Assembly: GCA_964437365.1 (NCBI GenBank)
Contig: CAYTGM010000031.1
Location: 1 to 59,861, forward strand
Length of the DNA: 59,861 nt
DNA from: CAYTGM01 sp964437365
GTDB taxonomy: Bacteria > Sumerlaeota > Sumerlaeia > SLMS01
Direction: 5' to 3'
A program made the translations under genes and the position numbers. A model generated the notes under the pieces. It saw nothing but the letters and a program-made list of their open reading frames with translations. It had not been told where the DNA came from and ran no database searches. Position 1 is the first letter of the stretch, and every line of letters starts with the position of its first letter. Positions 25,618 through 34,111 of this stretch are shown in pieces.

Positions 25618-26550
25618 TTAGTTATAAAGGCTCCAGTCGTTTACACTCAATACATCCTGGAGGGTGTACGTGGCGAAGCTGAGCCCCACTCCGCTTGATG
25701 AAAAGTCATATCCGCCTGAAGGTGGTCCACCAAGGTTATCCTGAGGTGCTGGCAGGGGAGGAAGGAACTGATTTGAAGCAAAACTTGCATTTCCATTGGA
25801 AACAAAACACATGATGTTCACTTGATCATTCGCAGCGAGGGAAAGAGCCGACAAGGGTATAGCGATCTCGAACCCTGTATCAACTGCGAGGGGGTCATTC
25901 ACCGCAGCAGCAGTACCTCCATTGACACCCGCTGAATTCGAATTGTCGAAGGCCAGGTTATACGTGATAGAGCCAAGGACGATCGTTTGAACAGGAAGTG
26001 GATTGTCGGTCGTTGAGGTTAAAACATCAGGGTCCGTAAAGTTCGAGGTAGCAGCCGAAAAATCTGCATCAATGAGGACGAAATCGTAGTTACCTGTGCC
26101 ATTCGTTCCATTATCGAAGCCTTTATATACAAGACCGAGGTCTGCATTAAAGCCTGCGGGAAGTGTCGCTTCCCCCACAGCACCTGCTCCCCAAACGCCA
26201 TCCTTAGTGCCGGCAATGTTGGGCAGCTGTGAGACACCATTTGTGTCAGGAACGCTATCAATGAGGATGACGAGCGTGTTTCCGTTGGCTTCGAGGTTAC
26301 CAGTTACCATCAGGTAGAGGTTATTCGTGTCATGAGCTGCGTAAAGAGCATCAAGCTCAGATCCGCCACCGGCAAGCAACGCTCCTGAGGCGTTCCCAAA
26401 GTTTGTTTGAACTGTCTGGCTTGTTAGGACTGGAATATATGGTCCAGAGGCGTCTTTGGTTCCGTCAATGGTAGGAGTACCTTCGTTTGCCCAGCCGATA
26501 CCTGCGGCAAGGACAAGCGGCGTGATTAATGAAAATGTTTTCTTCTTCAT
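25618..26550 (-). CDS. Secreted TIDGTKDA-type beta-sandwich protein
   Basis: This 310-residue exported protein has a clear signal peptide (MKKKTFSLITPLVLAAGIGWA). The mature part opens GTPTIDGTKDASGPY and continues QTVQTNFGN ... GGSELDALYA ... NLYLMVTGNLEANGNTLVILIDS. I know this pattern from exported proteins of Planctomycetes and relatives, often with sorting tags. It looks like a DOMON/CBM9-like sandwich, so it may bind sugars; that is inference. The C-terminus is SVNDWSLYN, nearly the same as the tail of the secreted protein at 29106-29786. The start at 26550 has AGGAG 11 bases upstream; a longer frame to 26634 is unlikely. Confidence 0.82.
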   Translation of the reverse strand: MKKKTFSLITPLVLAAGIGWANEGTPTIDGTKDASGPYIPVLTSQTVQTNFGNASGALLAGGGSELDALYAAHDTNNLYLMVTGNLEANGNTLVILIDSVPDTNGVSQLPNIAGTKDGVWGAGAVGEATLPAGFNADLGLVYKGFDNGTNGTGNYDFVLIDADFSAATSNFTDPDVLTSTTDNPLPVQTIVLGSITYNLAFDNSNSAGVNGGTAAAVNDPLAVDTGFEIAIPLSALSLAANDQVNIMCFVSNGNASFASNQFLPPLPAPQDNLGGPPSGGYDFSSSGVGLSFATYTLQDVLSVNDWSLYN

Positions 26551-26839
26551 GGGGTGTTTCTCCTGAATCGATCCGCGAATTGAAATTCTTTCGTCAGGTT
26601 GAGGGTTCTCCATCGTCTCAGCCAGGGTTTTCAAGGAGCAGAATGTCTGGACTGGAGATTCAGGTCGCTTAACCTGTGATGAGAAGTCAACATTGGACCG
26701 GTTCTAAATTCAAGCAAAAAGAGCAAATTTGTGCAAAAATTACGCGGTCTGATTTTCCGCTCGCCCGCCTGCTGCTGAATCTTACATATATTCAGAGGAA
26801 GAGAATGCGGGAAGGCACAGTCCTAGACGGAGCCGGGTT
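26551..26839. other. Divergent intergenic region
   Basis: The region lies between the TIDG-type secreted protein gene and the SGNH hydrolase gene and must hold both promoters. A weak inverted repeat CTGAAT/ATTCAG occurs near 26771-26791. I cannot place promoter boxes with confidence. Confidence 0.35.
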
Positions 26840-28903
26840 TTGAAACATCAAGAGCCATCAACTTCTGCGAAACTATCATGGCGGGGCAGGTTGCTCCTTC
26901 TTTCTTTCGGATTTCTCCTTGTCCTGATGCTTGAGTTAATCCTCAGGGCATTTGGCTTTGGAGGACGCGCTGAGCTCTTCCAGGTGCTCTTGGAAAGTAA
27001 GCGGGAGCAACAGTCCGTGCGACTCATGAGAACCAATCCCTCCGCTCTTGAAATATTCTTCTCAAAGCCGATGGACAACGGAACCCTGAGATCTGGCAGC
27101 ATGGAAGAAGAGCGGTTTTTCATGCCAAAGCCTGATAATGTCTATCGAGTGGCATACGTCGGCGAATCCACCGTTGAAGGCTTTCCCTTTCCTCCCAATC
27201 TCGCATCCGCCTCCTTCCTTGAAACAATGCTCAATGATCTTCCTTCTGACAAAACGGCAGAGGTCATTAACCTAGGTGTGACCGCTGCAGCCAGTTTTCC
27301 TATCAGAAAAGTAGCGGAAGAGAGCCTGGAGCAGATTGATCCTGATTTACTGGTTATCTACATGGGCCACAATGAGTTCTATGGCGCTTCAGGAGTCGCC
27401 TCCTTCCAATCTATGGGGTCGAGTGTGAGCTCAATGAAAGTCAGCTTCGTTGCGCGCCAGTTGGGACTCTTTGGTGCGCTGCAATCAGGGGTTAGAGGTC
27501 TCAAGCCGAAATCAGGGAAGGGTGATACGGACAAGCAGTTGATTCAGGTGATGGCGGCCGAGGACTTCGTTCCTCCCAAGAGTCATTTACATCTGAAAGC
27601 CGAGAAGACTCTCTCTGCAAATCTAAAAGCAATGATCCATGCCTCTATGGGTTTAGACGTCCCCGTTATTGTCTGCACCCCAGCTTCAAATCTTCGAGGC
27701 ATGGCACCTATGAGCTCAGACGATCGGAGGCTTTCTGAAGAGCAACGTTCGTTTCTCAGTGCCTTGAAAGCCCCTGATAATTATACCACTAGATCGCTGA
27801 TACTAAAGAGGTTGCAGAGTATTGTTCAGGAAGCACCGGAGTCTTCCCTGGCAAGCTTCCGGCTGGCTCAATTTATCGAGGAAATAGATTCAGCGCAGGC
27901 AGTAGACCTCTATACGCGAGCGCGCGACCTCGATGCTATGCCCTGGAGGGCGAGCACAGGCAAAATCGATGTGATCAGGATGACTGCGGAAGAGAATGGC
28001 GCATTCGTCGCAGATGTCGTGAAGACCTTCTCTGAAAACTCCCAAGAGGGAAAACCACCCGGCTGGGACCTGTTTGATGACCACGTGCATCCTTCTCTGA
28101 AGGGGCAGGCGCTCATCGCCCTGTGTATTCTGGAGCAGGTTGTTGAGAACAAACTGATTCCGATGAAAAAGGGGGTTGAATCGACCGTGGATTATTCGGA
28201 ATGGGGAGTTTACGCACCAAAGGTTGCAGCGCATCCCTTCGACCGACTTCGAGTGTTGAATATGATGGTCTCGCTCTTCGAAGAACCTCCTTTAAGGAGC
28301 AACAATGATGAGGCCTACGAAGATTTGACCAGGCGCTACAGAGAGGTACTCTCAACCCTCGATGAGACCGAGAGCCGTGCCGTTGCCCATTGGCTTCAAG
28401 GCTCACAGGCCAGTGGAAAATCAGTTCCCATCTGTTACTTCGCAGCTACAGCCTATCTTCAAGACAATCGATTTGAAGAGGGAGTAGCTGCAGCGCGTTC
28501 ATCCGTGTTGAATGCACCCGAGTTTAGTGATCACCGCCTCGCTGCCAAGCTGATTGAACTGCTGGCGTTGCTTGGAGATGGTAAAGCGGGCTCGGGAGTC
28601 ATCACCTCTCGATTCGAATCATTAAAGGAAGAGGTTGGGTTTATCTCGCTTCTCCCTGAGCAGCCTTCCGCCATCACGCACTACGTGGCAGCATGTCTCT
28701 TCTATCTCATCGGAGATGAGGACCAGTTTGGAGCAAGAATGATCCTGGTTGAGGAGAAAATGGCGACACTTGATTCTCATGGAAAAGCGATTCTGGGCGA
28801 GCTGCCTCCTCCCAATGGTCTCTCTGCGGTTCTAGACCAGTATGTGCAGAGTTATCTTGAAGAGAACCAAACGTGGTCGGACCTTCTTTTCCCTGAGGAT
28901 TAA
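26840..28903 (+). CDS. Membrane-anchored SGNH/GDSL-type hydrolase
   Basis: This 687-residue protein has one N-terminal membrane segment (about 16-32, LLLLSFGFLLVLMLELIL). An SGNH hydrolase-like domain follows: VAYVGESTVEGF (block I, GES with the Ser nucleophile), VIYMGHNEFYG (block III, GxNE-like) and DDHVHPSLKGQ (block V with Asp and His). The C-terminal 220 residues are helical and may be TPR-like. Related proteins remove or transfer acyl groups on polysaccharides, so an acetylesterase is likely, probably facing the periplasm. The start is TTG at 26840 with GGAG seven bases upstream; no ATG fits. It sits among carbohydrate genes. Confidence 0.8.
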   Translation: MKHQEPSTSAKLSWRGRLLLLSFGFLLVLMLELILRAFGFGGRAELFQVLLESKREQQSVRLMRTNPSALEIFFSKPMDNGTLRSGSMEEERFFMPKPDNVYRVAYVGESTVEGFPFPPNLASASFLETMLNDLPSDKTAEVINLGVTAAASFPIRKVAEESLEQIDPDLLVIYMGHNEFYGASGVASFQSMGSSVSSMKVSFVARQLGLFGALQSGVRGLKPKSGKGDTDKQLIQVMAAEDFVPPKSHLHLKAEKTLSANLKAMIHASMGLDVPVIVCTPASNLRGMAPMSSDDRRLSEEQRSFLSALKAPDNYTTRSLILKRLQSIVQEAPESSLASFRLAQFIEEIDSAQAVDLYTRARDLDAMPWRASTGKIDVIRMTAEENGAFVADVVKTFSENSQEGKPPGWDLFDDHVHPSLKGQALIALCILEQVVENKLIPMKKGVESTVDYSEWGVYAPKVAAHPFDRLRVLNMMVSLFEEPPLRSNNDEAYEDLTRRYREVLSTLDETESRAVAHWLQGSQASGKSVPICYFAATAYLQDNRFEEGVAAARSSVLNAPEFSDHRLAAKLIELLALLGDGKAGSGVITSRFESLKEEVGFISLLPEQPSAITHYVAACLFYLIGDEDQFGARMILVEEKMATLDSHGKAILGELPPPNGLSAVLDQYVQSYLEENQTWSDLLFPED

Positions 28904-29105
28904 GTTCAGAGGAGGGCTAATATCAGGGGAGCCCTGACGAAGAAAAGACGGCTGTGCAATAAGTTGCGTAAAAAAAGGCGGTTTTTATGCATCATTCGCA
29001 CAAAATGCTTGCACGTCGTACCGGATTTTGTACCGTATAGCACTAGAGATGAAACCGCTCTAATTGCGTTCATTTCAAATTGTTTCGTCAGGAGAATAGA
29101 CAACA
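28904..29105. other. Intergenic region and 5' leader of the small secreted protein
   Basis: AGGGCT/AGCCCT makes a weak hairpin at 28913-28935 just after the SGNH gene, without a T-tract. The rest is the leader of the next gene, ending in the AGGAG ribosome site near 29090. A TTGCAC at 29008 could be a -35 box, but no properly spaced -10 is evident. Confidence 0.3.
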
Positions 29106-29786
29106 ATGAAATCAAGAATCTTATTTGCAGCCATCGCCGCAGCGTTCATGACTGGTTCTGCATTCGCCATTACCGTTGATGGTACTTTGGATGCCGGCTA
29201 CGGATCAGCGGTAGCAACAGACCCGACAGGTGACCCCGTTGGAGGAGATCCTGTAGATTTGTCAGGGCTCTACATTACCGATGATGGAACTGATCTCTTC
29301 ATTGCCCTCGAGATCAATGTCGACGTCGCTACTACTGACTGGGGAAAGTACTGCCTCTTCATTAATTCACCAAACTTAACAGGCACCAGCACAACTGACC
29401 AGTGGGGTAGAGCTGCCACCTCTACATCCAACTACCAGTTTCACAGCTGGGTTGATAGCGGTGGTGGGGCAGGCTTTAACTTGTGGAACGACGGTGGCTC
29501 AACTTGGGATCCAGGCGCTGGTGGAGAAGCCTTCGCCTTTGCTGGCGGCGGTGTTCCCAGCTATGTTGAAGCAAGTATACCTCTCGCCAACCTTGGCAAT
29601 CCGACCACTATTGACATTGCTGCATGGACAACCGCCGGCGGCGGAGGCGACAACGCCCAGGATTCAATCCCAACACCATCAGGTGGCGATCCAACAGACT
29701 GGTCAACAACGGTCGATGTAGATAATTTCTATACGTACAATGTTACTGGTGGCTCAAGTGTCAGCGATTGGATGCTGATGGACTGA
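29106..29786 (+). CDS. Small secreted beta-sandwich protein, glucodextranase C-domain-like
   Basis: This 226-residue exported protein has a signal peptide (MKSRILFAAIAAAFMTGSAFA). The mature part starts ITVDGTLDAGYGSA, the opening seen in glucodextranase C-terminal/CBM9-like binding modules, and continues with alternating beta strands (DLFIALEINVDV, YVEASIPLANLG). It lacks catalytic residues, so a binding or surface role is likely. The last residues SVSDWMLMD match the tail SVNDWSLYN of the protein at 25618-26550. A good AGGAG lies upstream and a strong terminator follows, so this is a single-gene unit that may be well expressed. Confidence 0.8.
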   Translation: MKSRILFAAIAAAFMTGSAFAITVDGTLDAGYGSAVATDPTGDPVGGDPVDLSGLYITDDGTDLFIALEINVDVATTDWGKYCLFINSPNLTGTSTTDQWGRAATSTSNYQFHSWVDSGGGAGFNLWNDGGSTWDPGAGGEAFAFAGGGVPSYVEASIPLANLGNPTTIDIAAWTTAGGGGDNAQDSIPTPSGGDPTDWSTTVDVDNFYTYNVTGGSSVSDWMLMD

Positions 29787-29822
29787 TTCCTACAGGACTC
29801 AAACATTGCTCATGACTTCTGG

Positions 29823-29853
29823 CCCGCCTTGTTCTTTTCAAGGCGGGTCTTTT
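29823..29853 (+). terminator. Rho-independent terminator
   Basis: An eight-pair stem, CCCGCCTT and AAGGCGGG with a nine-base loop, is followed by TCTTTT. It lies 37 bases beyond the stop of the small secreted protein gene. Its end touches the stop codon of the convergent PHP gene. Confidence 0.92.
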
Positions 29854-30523
29854 AATCTTTCCAGAGATCCTTGATCCAGTTTATCGCGCTCTTTGCCTGA
29901 TTTCCTTTATAAGGCTGCACCTCGTCGTTCTTAAAGGCAGTCTTAATTTCATCCAAAGAGTTCGGTAAGTTTTCGAAGTACGTACCACCTCCACCGATAT
30001 CTTCAAATTGATGTGTATCTGACCCTCCGCATGCAGGAAGAGTTGATTCATAGGCGAGTTCAAGAGCTTGTTTATTTGCCTTCAAGCCATGGCGTCCGTT
30101 CCAGACCTCTATTCCCGTCACGGGAAAGCTGTTAATATGCTTACCAAAACCAATATGAGGAACAGCAGGATGGGGAGCGATGCAGAATCCATTGAATGGA
30201 TGCAGTGCTTTGAAAATCTCCTGGGGTGAGGTTCCGTCAGGAATAGAGTCCTCTATGCCATAGACAAGAAGATCGCCGTAGGTGATGCCGTTAAAGGCAG
30301 TTCGAACTTCCTGGCCTGACAGAAGAATAAAACCCTCTGGAGCGTCGCTATCCTTTGCCAGTTCTTCGAGTTCGTGCTTTTTCCAGCAGTAATTATGATC
30401 TGTAAAGACAACGCCGCTATACCCCTTCTTGATCAGTTCCTTCACGATCACTTTGGCCTCAACCTTACCATCATAGCTGTGGTCAGCAGTATGGCAGTGA
30501 ATATCCAGAAGGCATTGTTTCAT
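29852..30523 (-). CDS. PHP domain metal-dependent phosphoesterase
   Basis: This 223-residue protein is predicted to be a cytosolic phosphoesterase of the PHP family. Metal-binding motifs are DIHCHTADHS at the N-terminus, VVFTDHNYCW near 40, APHPAVPH in the middle and GGSDTHQFEDIG near 170. PHP proteins include histidinol phosphatase, RNase AM/YciV-type nucleases and polymerase proofreading domains; this stand-alone type is usually annotated only as PHP phosphoesterase. AAAGGTAG lies six bases upstream of the ATG. It is probably co-transcribed after purQ (27 bases apart). Confidence 0.88.
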   Translation of the reverse strand: MKQCLLDIHCHTADHSYDGKVEAKVIVKELIKKGYSGVVFTDHNYCWKKHELEELAKDSDAPEGFILLSGQEVRTAFNGITYGDLLVYGIEDSIPDGTSPQEIFKALHPFNGFCIAPHPAVPHIGFGKHINSFPVTGIEVWNGRHGLKANKQALELAYESTLPACGGSDTHQFEDIGGGGTYFENLPNSLDEIKTAFKNDEVQPYKGNQAKSAINWIKDLWKD

Positions 30524-30550
30524 CTTATCTACCTTTGAGTAGAGAGAGGT

Positions 30551-31225
30551 CTATACTGCGAGTGATTTGAGCGCAGAATCGAGCGACTTGAACAGTCCCA
30601 ACCCATCTGACCCACCAAGCTGATCTTCAATGGCTCTCTCTGGATGGGGCATCATTCCCAGAATATTTTTCTGCTTGTTATAGACACCGGCAATGTCAGC
30701 GACCGATCCGTTCGGATTGGAAGCGTAGGTGAAAGCAATCTGGTCGTGATCCTGAAGACTCTTCAGTGTATCTTGGGAAGCCTGGTAGTTCCCTTCACCG
30801 TGAGCGATTGGAATACGTATCGACTCATTCTCCAGTTCCTTTGAGAAAGCAGTGGATTTATTAACAGTTATGAGGTCAGTCCAGATGCACTTAAACTTCA
30901 AACCGCTGTTGCGTGTGAGCGCCCCAGGTAGAAGTCCCGTTTCACAAAGGATTTGAAACCCATTGCAAACGCCGAGGACAAAGCCTCCTCTGTCGGCATG
31001 CTCTTTGACCGATTCAATGGCTTTTGAATATTTGGCGAGTGCACCACTTCGCAGATAATCTCCATAACTGAACCCTCCGGGAATTAACATCAGGTCAACT
31101 TTCTCCTGAAGAGTATCTGTATGCCAGAGCTTTGTCAGAGACCAGCCCATGAGATTGACAGCTCGGTGCATATCCTGGTCGCAGTTTGAACCGGGGAATG
31201 TAATACAGGCGGCTTTAATCGTCAT
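30551..31225 (-). CDS. purQ: Phosphoribosylformylglycinamidine synthase subunit PurQ
   Basis: PurQ is the glutaminase subunit that supplies ammonia to PurL in the fourth step of purine synthesis. The 224-residue protein has the triad glutamine amidotransferase motifs: nucleophile Cys87 in GVCNGFQ and the His/Glu pair in MMPHPERA. FPGSNCDQD and GGFSYGDYLRSGALA are PurQ hallmarks. The start overlaps the stop of rpiA by ATGA, so translation is coupled. PurL and PurS are not in the window. Confidence 0.95.
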   Translation of the reverse strand: MTIKAACITFPGSNCDQDMHRAVNLMGWSLTKLWHTDTLQEKVDLMLIPGGFSYGDYLRSGALAKYSKAIESVKEHADRGGFVLGVCNGFQILCETGLLPGALTRNSGLKFKCIWTDLITVNKSTAFSKELENESIRIPIAHGEGNYQASQDTLKSLQDHDQIAFTYASNPNGSVADIAGVYNKQKNILGMMPHPERAIEDQLGGSDGLGLFKSLDSALKSLAV

Positions 31226-31926
31226 CTTGTTATATCCATCTTTTTAAATTCTTTTGTTTCCGTTGTGCCAGCTTTTCCTATGATCAGGAGGCTGCAAAGA
31301 TTAATGAACAGTCCATTCTCAACAACACCGGGGATTCCATTCAATTCAGAACTCAGTGCTGAGACATCTTTGATGCCATCGGAGAAATGGATGTCTACCA
31401 CGTAATTACCATCATTCGTTGAGAAAGGCGTACCCTCTGTCTCTCTTAATTTGCAGGTCGCGCTGACAATCTTCTCAAGTCTTGCGATTGTATATTCATG
31501 ACCAAAAGGGACTATATCCACTGGTAGCGGAAATGTTTTTCCCAACACACTGACAGGCTTTCTTTCATCTGCGACGATCAGATGTTGAGTTGCTGCTGAG
31601 GCGACAATTTTCTCCCGAAGAAGAGCACCGCCTCCACCCTTTACCATATTTCCAGCATCATCTATCTCGTCTGTTCCATCTACGTATAGATCGAGAGTTG
31701 TCCCCTTCGTTAATTTTTTCAGCGGCACGTTGTAGCGTGCAAGGACGTCTTCCGTTCTGCTGGATGTTGCTATGGCGCTGACCTGAAGTTGTCCTGTCTG
31801 GACTTCCTTGCCCAGGTAAGCAGCAAAATACTCCGCTGTACTGCCAGAGCCAACTCCAACAAGCATTCCCGCCTCTACATATTCGAGGGCTTTTTTCGCT
31901 GCCGATTTCTTGGCTTCTTCGATCAT
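31222..31926 (-). CDS. rpiA: Ribose-5-phosphate isomerase A
   Basis: RpiA interconverts ribose 5-phosphate and ribulose 5-phosphate, feeding nucleotide synthesis. The 234-residue protein has the family motifs VGVGSGSTAEYF, DGTDEID, KGGGGALLREK and VADERK. Length is normal. AAGGTGA precedes the ATG at a suitable distance. It is coupled to purQ, which uses a ribose-derived precursor, so the pairing makes metabolic sense. Confidence 0.95.
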   Translation of the reverse strand: MIEEAKKSAAKKALEYVEAGMLVGVGSGSTAEYFAAYLGKEVQTGQLQVSAIATSSRTEDVLARYNVPLKKLTKGTTLDLYVDGTDEIDDAGNMVKGGGGALLREKIVASAATQHLIVADERKPVSVLGKTFPLPVDIVPFGHEYTIARLEKIVSATCKLRETEGTPFSTNDGNYVVDIHFSDGIKDVSALSSELNGIPGVVENGLFINLCSLLIIGKAGTTETKEFKKMDITR

Positions 31927-32065
31927 GGCAATCAGGTCACCTTTGACTTCGAGTCATGCAAAACTGACATGGGAGAGAAGAGAAATGTCTCCAATCCTGC
32001 TGGAGTGGAGACATATATACTTCAGATCTGAGAGACTTTCGAAGGGAGTCCGGCAGGACTCTCTC
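31927..32065. other. Short intergenic gap with hairpin after carD
   Basis: A six-pair hairpin, GAGTCC and GGACTC with a four-base loop, lies at 32046-32061, directly after the carD stop on the minus strand. It lacks a T-tract. The gap also holds the likely promoter of rpiA-purQ, which I cannot place. Confidence 0.4.
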
Positions 32066-32737
32066 TTATTCTTCTTCGTCGCTGTCATCCGAATCATCAT
32101 CCGGTTCTTCGTCGCTCGCACCGGCCGAGATCTTTTCGTTCTCCTCGCTGCTTGAATCCTCTTCATCTTCATCATCGTCATAGCCGAGAATTCCGAGTGA
32201 GACGTTTGCTCCTGATTTCTTCGCCTTTTCTTTATCCTTCGCCATCTTCTTTTTATACATCTGACGGAGGTTTTCGTTAATCTGTTCAAGAACCTGTGAC
32301 TTGCTGACCTCTCGGATAAAGGAAATCTCATCACAGAGGAACTTTTTCGCCTGTTCCATGATTTCCTTCTCTTTGCCTTTAAGGTCATCGGATTGATCAA
32401 GTATAAAGAGGTCCCTAAGGAGCCGCGCGATTTTCATTGGGTCGCCGGACTTCATTGTTTCGCGATAGGTGCTGTATTGCAGGCGGGCATCATCACGGTT
32501 GGGTGAAACGGGTTGTTTGAGAGACGATAGAACTTTTTTCACTTCATCGCGGCTCATGGGGCGGCGAATATTGCGTCGTTCTACCTGGTCGGCAGGGACA
32601 TAGACTTTCGCGTTAGGAGCCTGGAAGATATAAACGATCATCTCCTTTTGATCGATGGTCATCTTTCTCATGCCTTCCATGGTACAAATGCCATTGGTCG
32701 GCTCGATCACCGTTTCTCCGATATTAAACTTCATCAT
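32066..32737 (-). CDS. CarD-like transcriptional regulator with acidic tail
   Basis: This 223-residue protein has the CarD/CdnL domain: the N-terminal RNA-polymerase-interacting Tudor-like part (FNIGETVIEPTNGICTMEG) and a helical part (DEVKKVLSSLKQP ... ARLLRDLF). CarD/CdnL proteins stabilise the RNA polymerase open complex and affect rRNA transcription. Most are about 160-170 residues. Here the C-terminal 40 residues are an extreme Asp/Glu/Ser tail (DDDEDEEDSSSEENE ... DDSDDSDEEE), preceded by a Lys-rich helix. The tail may alter polymerase or DNA contacts. A small hairpin (CGGGAA/TTCCCG) lies at 32789-32802, just upstream of the gene. Confidence 0.9.
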   Translation of the reverse strand: MMKFNIGETVIEPTNGICTMEGMRKMTIDQKEMIVYIFQAPNAKVYVPADQVERRNIRRPMSRDEVKKVLSSLKQPVSPNRDDARLQYSTYRETMKSGDPMKIARLLRDLFILDQSDDLKGKEKEIMEQAKKFLCDEISFIREVSKSQVLEQINENLRQMYKKKMAKDKEKAKKSGANVSLGILGYDDDEDEEDSSSEENEKISAGASDEEPDDDSDDSDEEE

Positions 32738-32961
32738 AGGTCAATGTTCTCTGTTTATAGGGTTTATGTAATGCACACGTGTACAAAACGGGAATCTTCC
32801 CGCACGTCACAGAGGGGGAGGTTAGCAAGACATGGATGGTGTCGAAAAGGGAAATCTAAGACAAATGATCATTATGTAAAGTCAATGAATCGAACAATCT
32901 TCGGCACTCAGCGAAAGATACTTTAAAAAGAAAGGATACCTTCAACCCCCCGCCGAGGTGC

Positions 32962-33348
32962 TCAGGAACTGACCTTTTCAGAGAGCGCTTCGGAGCTTTG
33001 CAGTTCTTTCTGCCAATCAACTTGGCGAGCGTCACCCCAAAGATTCTCAAGTCGGTAAAACGAACGAGACTCTGTATTCATCACATGAATAACAACATCG
33101 CCATAGTCAAGAACCAGCCAACTGGCATCTCTCTCTACATCTCTCATCATCGATTTTCTCTTCAGCTTCTTGAATCCTTCAGAGACGCCGTTTACGATAG
33201 CGTTGAGCTGCACTCGATTCTTGCCTGTACAGATTACAAACATATCCGTGAAATTGCAAAGCCCTGTCACATCAAGTACCCTGATGTCTTCCGCCTTTTT
33301 TTCATCAGCGAAGTTTGCAGCGAGAACGGCTTTTTCGAGAGTTTCCAT
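32962..33348 (-). CDS. rsfS: Ribosomal silencing factor RsfS
   Basis: RsfS (Iojap family) binds ribosomal protein L14 and blocks subunit joining when nutrients are short. The 128-residue protein has the family core: VLDVTGLCNFTDMFVICTGKN, DASWLVLDYGDVVIHVM and YRLENLWGDA. Length is normal. It lies 17 bases after yqeK in the conserved yqeK-rsfS order; nadD, which often leads this operon, is missing. Confidence 0.95.
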   Translation of the reverse strand: METLEKAVLAANFADEKKAEDIRVLDVTGLCNFTDMFVICTGKNRVQLNAIVNGVSEGFKKLKRKSMMRDVERDASWLVLDYGDVVIHVMNTESRSFYRLENLWGDARQVDWQKELQSSEALSEKVSS

Positions 33349-33365
33349 TTAAATTCGTGGTCTCC

Positions 33366-33971
33366 TTAAGGTTGAGGTGAGGGACATTGCTGGCTCAGCC
33401 AGTCAAACATTTCCTGAGTTCTATTGTGAGTAGGTTGCTTTTTCTTTCTCACGTTTTGAATCTTTAATTCAGCAACGCGCATCGCTGCTTCTTCAACGGT
33501 CTGTTGACCGATTACTTCTTCTCGAATTTCCTTCACATGAGGATAGTTCCGGGTTGGCTCGACAAAATCTGCTACGAAAAGCGTCAACCCAACCTCCCCG
33601 AGGCCTTTGGCTCCTGTTGTGTGCCAGGCAATCGCGTTCAGAATTGAGTCATCCTTGATCTCATAATCTTTCCAGGCGTGTTGAGCTGCTGCAAGACCAT
33701 GCCACATGGGCTTAAATGCAAGGTCAGCTTCTTCAACGTGGAATGGAAGGTCTCCACTGAGGCGGTCCCGGAGCTTTTCGTGAGGTTCCTGTTTAAGAAG
33801 ATCGTGAAAGAGTGCTGCGACACCAACTTTCCGTTCATCAGTCTGCCATTTCAGAGCAAGAAGCCTTGCTGTTCCCTCAACTCCCAGCGCATGGAGATAT
33901 CGCTGTTCTGAAAGATCTGTTGAAAGCCTCTCTCTAAGCTGGGTCGTTAATCGTCCTGAATCGCTGATGAT
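33366..33971 (-). CDS. yqeK: YqeK-type HD hydrolase (diadenosine tetraphosphatase), non-canonical start
   Basis: YqeK hydrolyses diadenosine tetraphosphate symmetrically to ADP. The conserved family runs from LSEQRYLHALGVEGTARLLA, through the HD site VAALFHDLLK, to AIAWHTTGAKG and VADFVEPTR, in one uninterrupted frame. The first in-frame ATG (33707) lies after the HD motif and cannot be the true start. Upstream to the stop at 34008-34010 there is no ATG, GTG or TTG. Two adjacent ATC codons at 33971 and 33968 are preceded by AGAGGG nine bases away, so I propose an ATC start giving 201 residues, close to the family length. Start loss or a sequence error is the alternative. The gene is coupled to rsfS. 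Confidence 0.82.
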   Translation of the reverse strand: MISDSGRLTTQLRERLSTDLSEQRYLHALGVEGTARLLALKWQTDERKVGVAALFHDLLKQEPHEKLRDRLSGDLPFHVEEADLAFKPMWHGLAAAQHAWKDYEIKDDSILNAIAWHTTGAKGLGEVGLTLFVADFVEPTRNYPHVKEIREEVIGQQTVEEAAMRVAELKIQNVRKKKQPTHNRTQEMFDWLSQQCPSPQP

Positions 33972-34111
33972 CGTGGCAAGCCCTCTCGCAGTGAATTCTA
34001 CTGATAATCACACTCCGAAATCGGGGCTGAATGGCAAGAGGTTTTACCCTCAGCGCCTGTGTTTAAGACACTTCTGAATTGGTTCAAGAAGCGAGATGAA
34101 TGGAAAATATT

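Noticed and set aside
29008..29040. Sigma-70 promoter for the small secreted protein (TTGCAC)
   Set aside because: No -10 hexamer at a normal distance; spacing to the nearest TATAGC is 21 bases.
33638..33838. 66-codon frame suggesting a frameshift in yqeK
   Set aside because: The conserved YqeK sequence is continuous in another frame through this region, so no frameshift is needed.
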